Shown here one piece after another: positions 52,157-60,459 of a stretch of 64,000 bases of DNA (positions are counted from its first letter, which is position 1; every line of letters starts with the position of its first letter). A program made the position numbers and the translations under genes. The notes under the pieces were generated by a model that had not been told where the DNA came from, ran no database searches, and saw nothing but the letters and a program-made list of their open reading frames with translations. Location: the NCBI RefSeq assembly GCF_900117445.1, contig NZ_FPEJ01000013.1, positions 806,001 through 870,000 of the forward strand. Reading direction: 5' to 3'. This DNA is from Hyphomicrobium sp. NDB2Meth4. Its GTDB lineage: Bacteria > Pseudomonadota > Alphaproteobacteria > Rhizobiales > Hyphomicrobiaceae.

Positions 52157-53203
52157 ATGAGCACCGACCAGCCATGGTGGACCAGAAGCGTCCACGCCGA
52201 CCGCCGCCCCTTCCTCCTAGCCCGAGGCCACATCAAGGCCGCCGTCCGCGACTGGTTTGCAGGGCAGGCCTTCATCGAGATCGAGCCCGGCTGCCTACAG
52301 GTGTCTCCCGGCAACGAGCTGCATCTGCGTGCCTTCCGCACCGAGTTGCTTGCGCCCGATCTCTCCCAGCGCACCCTCTACCTTCACACCTCGCCCGAGT
52401 TCGCCTGCAAGAAGCTTCTCGCAGCCGGCGAGGAACGCATCTTCGCCTTCGCGCCGGTCTTTCGTAATGGCGAGCGCGGCGCCCTGCATGCCCCCGAGTT
52501 CACGATGCTCGAGTGGTATCGTGCGGGATCTCCCTTAGCCGCAGTCACGGACGACGCCATCGCCCTGCTGCGCACGGCCGCCAAGGTGACCGGAAGCCGA
52601 CTCATCTCCTGGCGCGGCATTACCTGCGATCCCCACGCCGAACCCGAGCGCCTGAGTGTCGCCGAAGCGTTTTCGCGTCATGCCGGCATCGACCTCATCG
52701 CAACGCTCTGCCCCAACGAGAATGATCGCAATGCCCTCGCCAGCGCCGCCGAGGCGGCCGGCGTTCGTCCGCACGAAGACGACACCTGGGCCGACATGTT
52801 CGCCAAGGTGCTGACTGCTCTCATCGAGCCAAAACTCGGTATCGGACGGCCAACCTTGCTCATGGCCTACCCCGCAAGTGAAGCCGCACTGGCCCGGCCG
52901 ATGTCGACCGATCCTCGCCTTGCCGAGCGCTTCGAGCTCTATTGCTGCGGCGTCGAACTGGCCAACGGTTTCGGCGAATTGACCGATCCTGAGTTGCAGC
53001 GCCAGCGCCTCACTGACGAGATGGATCGCAAGCAGCAGCGCTACGGGGAGCGCTATCCCATCGACGACGATTTCATCGCCGCCCTCGCGCACATGCCCTC
53101 CGCCTCCGGATGCGCACTCGGTTTCGAGCGCCTGGTTATGCTGGCCAGCGGAGCGACCAACATCGACCAAGTGGTCTGGACGCCGCTGCCGCGCGATCCT
53201 TGA
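52157..53203 (+). CDS. epmA: EF-P--(R)-beta-lysine ligase
   Basis: 348 residues; a class II lysyl-tRNA-synthetase catalytic domain without the anticodon-binding domain. Motif 2 is FAPVFRNGERGALHAPEFTM, followed by MLEWYRAG; motif 3 is GCALGFERLVMLASG, with YCCGVELANGFGELTDP before it. The lack of the N-terminal OB domain defines EpmA (PoxA/GenX). It attaches beta-lysine to Lys34 of EF-P. It is divergent from efp with 180 bases between, and epmB follows about 2.3 kb downstream. Confidence 0.95.
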   Translation: MSTDQPWWTRSVHADRRPFLLARGHIKAAVRDWFAGQAFIEIEPGCLQVSPGNELHLRAFRTELLAPDLSQRTLYLHTSPEFACKKLLAAGEERIFAFAPVFRNGERGALHAPEFTMLEWYRAGSPLAAVTDDAIALLRTAAKVTGSRLISWRGITCDPHAEPERLSVAEAFSRHAGIDLIATLCPNENDRNALASAAEAAGVRPHEDDTWADMFAKVLTALIEPKLGIGRPTLLMAYPASEAALARPMSTDPRLAERFELYCCGVELANGFGELTDPELQRQRLTDEMDRKQQRYGERYPIDDDFIAALAHMPSASGCALGFERLVMLASGATNIDQVVWTPLPRDP

Positions 53204-53251
53204 TCCGGCCGCCCTCCTGGACATTGCCAATCGAACCGCCATATTTGCCGC

Positions 53252-53542
53252 ATGTCCAATCCGCGCGACATCACCCTCAGCGACAAACAGTTTGCGCTCA
53301 TTGCCCGCGCCCTCGCCGAACCACGCCGCTTCCAGATCCTGGAGCAGATCGGCGCGCAGGACGGACTTCCGTGCGTGGCACTCCATGCCAAGCACGACGT
53401 CACCGCCGCGACCCTTTCCCACCACCTGAAGGAACTGGAGACCGCGGGCCTCATCGACGTCACCCGCACCGGCAAGTGCATGAGCATGACCGTCAACCGT
53501 CCCGTCCTGCGTGCCTATCTCAGCCGTCTGTCCAGCATCTGA
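53252..53542 (+). CDS. ArsR-family repressor
   Basis: 96 residues of a single winged helix-turn-helix: [20 protein letters not shown], then [20 protein letters not shown] and [19 protein letters not shown]. Only two cysteines (CVALH, GKCMS) are present and neither is in the ELCVCDL position of arsenic sensors, so a metal ligand is not evident. The near-perfect dyad between it and the following SDR gene suggests it represses the SDR. It starts 48 bases after epmA. Confidence 0.9.
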   Translation: MSNPRDITLSDKQFALIARALAEPRRFQILEQIGAQDGLPCVALHAKHDVTAATLSHHLKELETAGLIDVTRTGKCMSMTVNRPVLRAYLSRLSSI

Positions 53543-53606
53543 ACGGCCCCAAGCGGCGCGCCAGAAGGATTTGGTATCCCCGCCCTTGATATCTCCGGAC
53601 CCATAC

Positions 53607-53639
53607 TTAGATGATCGTCGAAATTAGACGATTATCTAA
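53607..53639. promoter_or_regulatory. ArsR operator upstream of the SDR gene
   Basis: TTAGATGATCGTC-N7-GACGATTATCTAA: 13-base arms with a single mismatch, 24 bases before the SDR ATG. It is AT-rich inside GC-rich DNA. Its position between an ArsR gene and the SDR gene supports direct repression. Confidence 0.75.
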
Positions 53640-53663
53640 CTATCGGAAAACGGGAGATGTCAT

Positions 53664-54413
53664 ATGGGCAAGCTGCAGAACAAGGTCGCGGTTGTAACGG
53701 GAGCGTCGAAAGGCATTGGCGCGGCCATCGCCAAAGCGTTTGCCGCTGAGGGCGCATCAGTAGTCGTCAACTACGCTTCCAGCCGCGAAGGCGCCGACAA
53801 GGTCGTATCCGAAATCACTGCCAATGGCGGAAAGGCAGTCGCCGTCGGCGGGGACGTCTCCAAGGCAGCAGACGTCAAGGCGCTGTTCGATGCCGCAAAG
53901 CAGGCGTTCGGCAAGATCGACGTGCTCGTCAACAACGCCGGCGTCTATGCCTTTGCACCGTTGGAGGACGTCACCGAAGACTCGTTCCACCGGCACTTCA
54001 ACATCAACGTCCTCGGCCCGATCTTGACGACGCGCGAAGCCCTCAAGCATTTCCCGGCCGAGGGCGGATCAGTCATCAACGTCAGCTCCGTCGCCGCCTT
54101 TAACCCGGTCGCCACTGCATCCGTTTATTCCGCCACCAAAGGCGCCCTCGACACGCTGACCCAGGTTCTTTCCGTCGAGCTCGGCCGCCGCAATATCCGC
54201 GTCAACTCACTGAGCCCCGGGCTGATCGAAACAGAAGGCACCCACGTGCTCGGCACCATTGGTGGCGACTTCGAAAAGCAGATCGTCGACCGCACGCCGC
54301 TCAACCGCGTTGGCAAGCCCGACGACATCGCCCAGGCCGCTGTATTCCTTGCCTCCGACGCCGCGCGTTGGGTGACCGGCGAGCGCCTTGCGGCAGCCGG
54401 CGGCTATCGCTGA
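53664..54413 (+). CDS. Short-chain dehydrogenase/reductase (classical SDR)
   Basis: 249 residues. Cofactor loop TGASKGIGAAIA, GDVSKAADV, NNAGVYAF, catalytic Ser in INVSSVAAF and Tyr/Lys in VYSATKGAL, then RVNSLSPGLIETEG. The basic residues after the second strand (NYASSREGADKVV) suggest NADPH. Substrate unknown; it resembles the group annotated as glucose or 3-oxoacyl reductases. Likely controlled by the upstream ArsR protein. A GGGAG ribosome site precedes the ATG. Confidence 0.93.
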   Translation: MGKLQNKVAVVTGASKGIGAAIAKAFAAEGASVVVNYASSREGADKVVSEITANGGKAVAVGGDVSKAADVKALFDAAKQAFGKIDVLVNNAGVYAFAPLEDVTEDSFHRHFNINVLGPILTTREALKHFPAEGGSVINVSSVAAFNPVATASVYSATKGALDTLTQVLSVELGRRNIRVNSLSPGLIETEGTHVLGTIGGDFEKQIVDRTPLNRVGKPDDIAQAAVFLASDAARWVTGERLAAAGGYR

Positions 54414-54422
54414 GCAACGAAG

Positions 54423-54456
54423 AGCAGGTGGCCGGCACAATGGCGGACCACCTGCT
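54423..54456. terminator. Weak hairpin between SDR and outer-membrane protein genes
   Basis: AGCAGGTGG and CCACCTGCT pair perfectly across a 16-base loop, 9 bases after the SDR stop. There is no T-run, so termination by this hairpin alone is uncertain. Confidence 0.4.
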
Positions 54457-54507
54457 ACACTCCCGATCGGCTCGCCTGCCCTCACAAGAACAAGCCGAGG
54501 GCGAAAT

Positions 54508-55272
54508 CTATTGTCCGAACTTCACCCCGCCGAAGCGGTAGTTGATACCCGCACGCACGAGGCTCCCGTCCGTGTCGACGCTCCAGCTATTGGAGCCGAT
54601 GCTGCCGCCGGACGGCGTCGTCAGCGAGATCGACCCGAGGTCGTAGTAGAGATATTCGACTTTCGCGGTCCACGCCGAAGCGCCGTCGATGGCAATCTCC
54701 AAACCGCCTCCGATCGTCCAGCCATTGCGGAACGAAGAGTTTGATGCACTCACCGTCGGCGTCGCGCAGAAGACGTCGCACGCCTCCAGCACCGAAACCG
54801 TCGTGTCGGCACCCAGATAGCCGCCGGTGAAATAGAGCATCCAGCCGTTCATCAACACGCCGAGACGCCCGCGGATGGTCATGTAGAAGTCGGCGTCCGT
54901 CGTCGTCGACGCGTCATAGCCGAACGGAACGTAATATCCGCCGGTCCCGGCAAGGCCGAGATTGCCGAGGTCGCCCTCAATGCCGTAGATCACCGGACCG
55001 AGCTGCCAGTTGTAGCCAAGCGTGCCGCCCACGACGAGGCCGCTGGGCGAGTAGCTCCAGGAATCATCGAGCGTGACACCGGTGTTGCCGGTGGCGGTGG
55101 AACTGCCCCAGGTACCGCCCAAATGCGCACCGATATAGAAGCCGGTCCAGCTCATCGCCGCGGGGCTATAGGTGGGAACATAGTCGTAAGGTGCGCCGTC
55201 GCTCAGCGCCCGTTCGGCAGCGCCGGCCAAAGAAACGCACGCAACGAATACTGACAGCAGATGACGACGCAT
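54508..55272 (-). CDS. Outer-membrane beta-barrel protein (Omp25/Opa type)
   Basis: 254 residues from MRRHLLSVFVAC with GAGGAGG upstream. After the signal peptide comes MSWTGFYIGAHLGGTWGSS, the first-strand signature shared with the two-barrel protein at 49-50.8 kb. Then LGYNWQLGPVIYGIEGDLGN, YMTIRGRLGVLMNGWMLYF and VEYLYYDLGSISL, ending AGINYRFGGVKFGQ. One cysteine pair lies in EACDVFCATP. Eight strands expected; surface role unknown. Confidence 0.9.
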   Translation of the reverse strand: MRRHLLSVFVACVSLAGAAERALSDGAPYDYVPTYSPAAMSWTGFYIGAHLGGTWGSSTATGNTGVTLDDSWSYSPSGLVVGGTLGYNWQLGPVIYGIEGDLGNLGLAGTGGYYVPFGYDASTTTDADFYMTIRGRLGVLMNGWMLYFTGGYLGADTTVSVLEACDVFCATPTVSASNSSFRNGWTIGGGLEIAIDGASAWTAKVEYLYYDLGSISLTTPSGGSIGSNSWSVDTDGSLVRAGINYRFGGVKFGQ

Positions 55273-55472
55273 AAACGCCTCCTCGTAATCAACCGACTGA
55301 AGAAACGCATGCACCAGATGGCGCCATCGGTACGCGAAAACGTGGAAGCGGTCGCCGCGTTATCCCCGTGTGTCCCCGCTATCAACAGCGGTCAGAACGA
55401 ACTTCCACCACTGTTGCCCGCTCGGCACGCTATGATCCGGCCCACGCCGAAACGTCACATCGGGGAGATGTC

Positions 55473-56537
55473 ATGACCGCATTCCGCCGAACTTTGACGA
55501 CCATCGACGATCTCGCGGACGCAGGATTGATCCCGCAGGACCGCGCAGCAGCCCTTGCCGATGTCGGCGAGCAATACGCAGTCGCCATCACGCCCGCTAT
55601 GGCGCAACTCATCGATCCGGCCGATGCAGCCGATCCCATCGCCCGCCAGTTCATCCCCGACGCGCGGGAGCTGGATCGCCTTTCGGCCGAAAACGACGAT
55701 CCCATCGGCGACGACCTGAAAAGCCCCGTACGCGGCATCGTCCATCGCTACACTGATCGCGTGCTACTGAAGCTCGTTAGCGTCTGCCCGGTCTATTGCC
55801 GCTTCTGCTTCCGCCGCGAGATGGTGGGGCCCGGAAAAAGCACCGCGCTTTCCGACGCAGATATCGCATCTGCGCTCGACTATATCCGCGCGCACCCTGA
55901 GATCTGGGAGGTGATCCTCACCGGGGGTGATCCGCTCATTTTATCGCCGCGCCGCGTCGCCGAGATCACTGCAGCGCTCGGCGAAATCTCCCACGTGAAG
56001 GTTCTGCGCTGGCACTCGCGCGTTCCCGCCGTGGCACCCGAACGCGTCACCCCGCAACTCGTCGAAGCGCTCCGCGCATCATCGAAGGCGGTCTTCATTG
56101 CGCTCCACGCCAACCACCCGCGTGAACTGACAGCTGCCGCGCGCGAAGCATGCGCGCGGCTCATCGACGGCGGCATCGCCCTCGTCAGCCAGAGCGTGCT
56201 CATCAAAGGCGTCAACGACGACGTGGACACCCTGGAAACCCTGATGCGCACATTCGTCGAGATGCGCATCAAGCCCTATTATCTCCACCACGGAGATTTG
56301 GCCCCCGGCACCGCCCACCTGCGCACGACGATCGCTCACGGCCAGAACCTGATGCGTCAACTGCGCGGCCGCCTGTCTGGACTGGCGCTGCCGACCTACG
56401 TCCTCGATATTCCCGGCGCGCACGGAAAAGTCCCAATCGGCCCGCAATACATCGAGACAGATGACAGCACCGAGTTCGTCGTCACCGACCGCACCGGAGG
56501 CGAGCACCGCTATTCCGATTGCGCCCCGCCCGTTTGA
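55473..56537 (+). CDS. epmB: EF-P (lysine) 2,3-aminomutase
   Basis: 354 residues from ATGACCGCATTC with GGGGAG upstream. The radical-SAM cluster motif is C105-P-V-Y-C109-R-F-C112 followed by FRREMVG, then EVILTGGDPLILSPRRV and the PLP-binding end LDIPGAHGKVPIGP with its lysine. It converts L-lysine to beta-lysine for EpmA. The length matches EpmB rather than the longer clostridial lysine aminomutases. It lies on the same strand as epmA, separated by the ArsR-SDR pair and an outer-membrane protein gene. Confidence 0.94.
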   Translation: MTAFRRTLTTIDDLADAGLIPQDRAAALADVGEQYAVAITPAMAQLIDPADAADPIARQFIPDARELDRLSAENDDPIGDDLKSPVRGIVHRYTDRVLLKLVSVCPVYCRFCFRREMVGPGKSTALSDADIASALDYIRAHPEIWEVILTGGDPLILSPRRVAEITAALGEISHVKVLRWHSRVPAVAPERVTPQLVEALRASSKAVFIALHANHPRELTAAAREACARLIDGGIALVSQSVLIKGVNDDVDTLETLMRTFVEMRIKPYYLHHGDLAPGTAHLRTTIAHGQNLMRQLRGRLSGLALPTYVLDIPGAHGKVPIGPQYIETDDSTEFVVTDRTGGEHRYSDCAPPV

Positions 56538-56905
56538 TCGCCGGTGCGCCACGCCGCGCTGAGAAATCTCTTAGGCGTCGGGTCATCGTCACCGGCCACG
56601 GCATCGACCTCATCGAACCAGCGATCGCGCTGGCTCTCCGGCAGCTTCGCTGCACACCACGGACAGTGCGCTATAAGCACGTACGTCGCCCCGCCGTCGT
56701 GCACCGGGATCCCGTATTCGTCGAATATCTCGTTGTAGACGATAAGGGCGTCGGCGCATTCGAACGGATCGGCGTGCTGATCGCAGCTAAACCTCAGTGC
56801 CGCCCCCATCGTCTCACAGCAGACCCGAAGCGCTGCGGTGGGCGGCTGCCACGGCACCTCCAGCGGCATCCAAAGCACCCGCCGCTCACGAAATAGGTCT
56901 GCGCT
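56510..56905 (-). CDS. Cys-rich zinc-ribbon-like protein (DUF6980-like)
   Basis: 131 residues from the ATG preceded by AAGGGG. Cysteines C30-C31, C42, C51 and C82-P-W-C85 suggest a bound metal, with VYNEIFDEYGIPVHDGGATY and HCPWCAAKLPESQRDRWFDE as the conserved core. This matches, from memory, the small DUF6980 family; function unknown. The last 28 bases overlap the 3' end of epmB on the opposite strand. Confidence 0.75.
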   Translation of the reverse strand, partial: SADLFRERRVLWMPLEVPWQPPTAALRVCCETMGAALRFSCDQHADPFECADALIVYNEIFDEYGIPVHDGGATYVLIAHCPWCAAKLPESQRDRWFDEVDAVAGDDDPTPKRFLSAAWRTGDQTGGAQSE

Positions 56906-57054
56906 CATCCCCATCCCCTTGACGCCGGGCAACATGCCCTTGCCCCTCTGCGCCCTTCGATGCCAAAGTGTCGCAATAAAGTTGACCACTGTCACCGCGC
57001 GGCATAGCCCGCGGAAAGACGGGGCGCCAAAGGAACCCTTGGGAGGAAGCCTGA

Positions 57055-59202
57055 ATGAACGAGCAGACGAAGCGGGAAAGCTTTTTCGGCGCCTGCCCGC
57101 ACGACTGTCCCGACACCTGCGCCATGATCTACGAAGTTGACGAAGGAAAGCTCGTCAACGTCAAGGGCAACAAGGACCACCCCATCACCCGCGGCACACT
57201 GTGCGTGAAGCTGAAGGACTTTCACGACCACCACCATAACCCCGACCGCGTGCTCTATCCGCTGCGCCGCGTCGGCCCGAAGGGTTCCGGTCCCAACGGC
57301 GGCAACACCTTCGAACGCATCACCTGGGACGAAGCGATTTCCGAGATCGGCCGCCGCTGGCGCGATATCATCGCCGAGTACGGCGCTCAGGCGATCATGC
57401 CGCAAAGCTATCTCGGCAACATGGGTCTCGTTCAGGGCATCAACTCGGGCGACCCATTCTTCAATCGCCTCGGCTCGACGGTGAACGAGAAGACATACTG
57501 CACGTCCGGCTCGTCCTCCGCATGGCTTCTCACTTACGGGCCGACAGGTGGCGTCGATCCCGAGAGCTTCGTCCACTGCAACTACATCGTCATCTGGGCG
57601 TGCAACTCGATTTCGACCAACCTGCACCACTGGCCGTTCGTGCTCGAAGCGCAAAAGCGCGGCGCAAAGGTCGTCGTCGTCGACGCCTATAAATCACGCA
57701 CCGCCAAGGCGGCCGACTGGCACATCTGCCCGCGTCCCGGCACCGACGGCGCCCTCGCCATGGGCATCATCAATTCGATGATCCAGCAAGGGCTCGTCGA
57801 CCAGGAGTACGTCGACAGCTACGTGCACGGCTTCCCCGAGCTGAAAGAACGCGCCGCGGACTTCACGCCCGAATACGTCGAGGAGGTCACCGGCGTCAAA
57901 GCTGCGGACATCGCCAAATTCGCGCGCGAATTCGTCACCAGCCAGCCCTCCGCCATCCGCATCGGCGTCGCCATCGAGCGCTCGGCCGGCGGCGCACAGG
58001 CAGCCCGCGCTGTCTACGCCATCCCCGCGCTCGCCGGTTCTTGGCGTCACGTTGGTGGTGGCATGCTGCAGCTCCCGCTGTGGGACTTCCCCGTCGATTG
58101 GGTGAAGGCGGCACGCCCCGATTTCATCAAGCCGGGTACGCGCGTCGTCAATAACCTGCGTCTCGGCCAAGCGCTCACCGGCGAGATGAAACTCGACCCG
58201 CCCATCAAGAGCCTGTTCGTCTTCTGCACCAATCCCGTCAGCCAATCCCCCGAGACGAACAAGATCGTCGAGGGGCTGAAACGCGAGGATCTCTTCACCG
58301 TCGTCGCTGAGCACTTCATCAATGACACGGCAAAATATGCCGACATCATCCTCCCCGCCGCGATGGCGGGCGAAGCCGAGGACATGATGTGGTCTTGGGG
58401 GCACTTCTACTTCACGTACAACGAAAAGGCTGTCGAACCGCCCGGCGAGTGCAAACCGACCAGCGATATGTGGCGCCTGCTCGCAGCGGAGATGGGCTTC
58501 GACGATCCCGTTTTCAAAATGACCGACTCTGAGCTGTGCGAAGCCTACATCAACTGGGCCGACCCGAAGATGGGCGGCATCGACATGGAGTATTTCAAGC
58601 AGCACGGCTACTACAAGATCGACGTCGGCTCTTGCGACACCCGCACACCGCACGCGGAGGGCAAGTTCCCGACGCCGTCCGGCAAGATCGAACTGCTGCT
58701 GCACGATGCCCGCAACTTCGTCGCCCCGCCGTTCCGCGCCATGTACGAGGGCGAGCAGGACGGAACGCTGCTCGATCCGCTCCCCGGCTATCAGCCGGTC
58801 CGCGAATCTCCGCAAACCAATCCGGAACTCGCCAAGCGCTTCCCGCTCAACATCATCTCTCCCAAGAGCCACGCGTTCCTCAATTCGTGCTACGCCAACG
58901 AGCCGCACAAGATCCGCATCCAGGGCGAGCAGTTCGTAATGATCTCGCCAACGGACGCTGCCACGCGCTCGATCCGCGAGGGTGATCCGGTGCGCGTTGC
59001 AAACGACCGCGGCTCGTTTGAAGGCGTTGCCCGTGTCACTGACGACGTGAACCCGGGCATCGTCGTCGCGACGCTCGGCTACTGGCGCCAGCTCAATCGC
59101 TCGGACGGTTCGGTCAACTCGATCTCGTCCGACGCTTGGTCGAACATCGGACGCGCCCCGACCTACTCGGACAATCTCGTCGAGGTGACGCGCGTCAACT
59201 GA
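57055..59202 (+). CDS. Molybdopterin oxidoreductase (DMSO-reductase family)
   Basis: 715 residues. An N-terminal 4Fe-4S site C14-P-H-D-C18-P-D-T-C22 with C50 (RGTLCVKLKD) is followed by the molybdopterin domains (ITWDEAISEIGRRW, KVVVVDAYKSRTAKAADWHI, PRPGTDGALAMGIINSMI) and a C-terminal dinucleotide-binding domain (FPLNIISPKSHAFLNSCY, VMISPTDAATRSIREGDPV). No Tat signal is present, so it is cytosolic. No electron-transfer or membrane subunit is adjacent. Substrate unknown; the group is annotated as formate dehydrogenase- or biotin-sulfoxide-reductase-like. Confidence 0.92.
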   Translation: MNEQTKRESFFGACPHDCPDTCAMIYEVDEGKLVNVKGNKDHPITRGTLCVKLKDFHDHHHNPDRVLYPLRRVGPKGSGPNGGNTFERITWDEAISEIGRRWRDIIAEYGAQAIMPQSYLGNMGLVQGINSGDPFFNRLGSTVNEKTYCTSGSSSAWLLTYGPTGGVDPESFVHCNYIVIWACNSISTNLHHWPFVLEAQKRGAKVVVVDAYKSRTAKAADWHICPRPGTDGALAMGIINSMIQQGLVDQEYVDSYVHGFPELKERAADFTPEYVEEVTGVKAADIAKFAREFVTSQPSAIRIGVAIERSAGGAQAARAVYAIPALAGSWRHVGGGMLQLPLWDFPVDWVKAARPDFIKPGTRVVNNLRLGQALTGEMKLDPPIKSLFVFCTNPVSQSPETNKIVEGLKREDLFTVVAEHFINDTAKYADIILPAAMAGEAEDMMWSWGHFYFTYNEKAVEPPGECKPTSDMWRLLAAEMGFDDPVFKMTDSELCEAYINWADPKMGGIDMEYFKQHGYYKIDVGSCDTRTPHAEGKFPTPSGKIELLLHDARNFVAPPFRAMYEGEQDGTLLDPLPGYQPVRESPQTNPELAKRFPLNIISPKSHAFLNSCYANEPHKIRIQGEQFVMISPTDAATRSIREGDPVRVANDRGSFEGVARVTDDVNPGIVVATLGYWRQLNRSDGSVNSISSDAWSNIGRAPTYSDNLVEVTRVN

Positions 59203-59227
59203 CGTCCGCCACCGACACTCACACAAG

Positions 59228-59260
59228 GGGCGTCGCGGTGCTGCCGCGGCGCCCTTCTTT
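59228..59260 (+). terminator. Terminator after the molybdopterin oxidoreductase
   Basis: GGGCGTCGCGG / CCGCGGCGCCC, an 11-bp stem with one G-U, a 5-base loop and a TTCTTTGT tail, 25 bases after the stop. Confidence 0.75.
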
Positions 59261-59386
59261 GTCGCCGCGAGTGGTTCAACCTCATGTTGCGGTTGCGCGC
59301 CCGCCGACTCGCACACTATTAACGAATTACTAACGGCTTTTTCCCGGGTGAGAGTTTCGCGTCCCCTGACCGACTGGGGCACATCG

Positions 59387-60289
59387 ATGCGGATCACGAG
59401 CCGGACACTGGTTGCCGTAATTGTCTCTGCTGTCGGCAGTCTCACAGCGCTCGCGGGCGAGCTGCCTGCGGTCTCCAGCATCAATGGCAAGATCAGTGCT
59501 GAAGGCGGCGCCTTCGATGACAGCGGCGCTGGCATCGCGCTCGGCACGCTCGGCGTGCCACTCGGACATTACCTCGGCCTCCAGGCAGACGGCGCCATCG
59601 GCACCATCGACGGCGAAACCTTGGGCGGTGGCGGTCTGCACCTCTTCACGCGCGATCCGTCGAGCTATTTGCTCGGCGTCTACGGCAGTTATCATACGTG
59701 GGATTCGATCGACATCTGGCGCCTCGCCGGCGAGGCCGAACTGTACTTCGGCCGCTTCACGCTCTCCGCTCTTGCGGGCTATGAGAACGTAGACGTTCCG
59801 ACCCTTTCCGACGGCTTCGAGGTGCTGACGACCGACGACAAGCACTTCTTCGGTCAATTCGACGCCAGCTACTACGTCACCGACGACATCAAGCTCTCAG
59901 CTGGCTATCGCTACCTGAACGAGTCGAGCTTCGGCGCTGCGAGCGCTGAATATCTCGTCCGTAGATTTGAGGTTCCCGTCTCGCTGTTCGCGCGCGGCTA
60001 TTATGGCGATGGCGACTACAACGCCATCACCGGTGGCCTCAAGGTCTACTTCAGCGACGATCCCAACAAGTCGCTCATCGACCGCAACCGCCGCGACGAT
60101 CCGGAGAACTATCTCCCCGTGTTCCCGAAGCTCGCCACCAAGGCGTCAACACCGATCTGCAAGGTTAGTGCGCCAGCTGATCAGACATCGAGTGGCGATT
60201 GCATCTGTCCGTCCGGAACGGCTCACGCGGGCGGCCATCCCCAATTCATCTCCGTGCTGAATAGGTATTTCTGCGGCACGCCAGCGTAG
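59387..60289 (+). CDS. Exported beta-barrel-like protein with C-terminal Cys module
   Basis: 300 residues from MRITSRTLVAVIV; a GTG 13 codons earlier is possible. Signal peptide ends ALA/G. About 220 residues of alternating strands follow (SAEGGAFDDSGAGIALGTLG, LHLFTRDPSSYLLGVYGSYH, AELYFGRFTLSALAGYENVD, IKLSAGYRYLNESSF), like an outer-membrane barrel. The last 45 residues contain four cysteines (PICKVSAP, GDCICPSG, YFCGTPA) that could form a small disulfide domain. Family unknown. Confidence 0.75.
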   Translation: MRITSRTLVAVIVSAVGSLTALAGELPAVSSINGKISAEGGAFDDSGAGIALGTLGVPLGHYLGLQADGAIGTIDGETLGGGGLHLFTRDPSSYLLGVYGSYHTWDSIDIWRLAGEAELYFGRFTLSALAGYENVDVPTLSDGFEVLTTDDKHFFGQFDASYYVTDDIKLSAGYRYLNESSFGAASAEYLVRRFEVPVSLFARGYYGDGDYNAITGGLKVYFSDDPNKSLIDRNRRDDPENYLPVFPKLATKASTPICKVSAPADQTSSGDCICPSGTAHAGGHPQFISVLNRYFCGTPA

Positions 60290-60459
60290 ACAATGGCCTT
60301 TCGCTGCATCGCAAAATGGCCGCCCACAGCAATCTAGTCCTCGTCGCAACACCACTCCGCGTCTAAGAGTTATCCATCGCGTGACGGTGGCCCTTGCTAC
60401 TTGACCCTTCGTCGCTGCAGGTTAGCGTGGCGCTCCATCCGGGTGACGAATTTGAGTTC

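Noticed and set aside
57694-59547. A 617-codon minus-strand open frame opposite the molybdopterin oxidoreductase
   Set aside because: The plus strand has unmistakable family motifs throughout. The antisense frame has none and exists because GC-rich codons leave few stops on the other strand.
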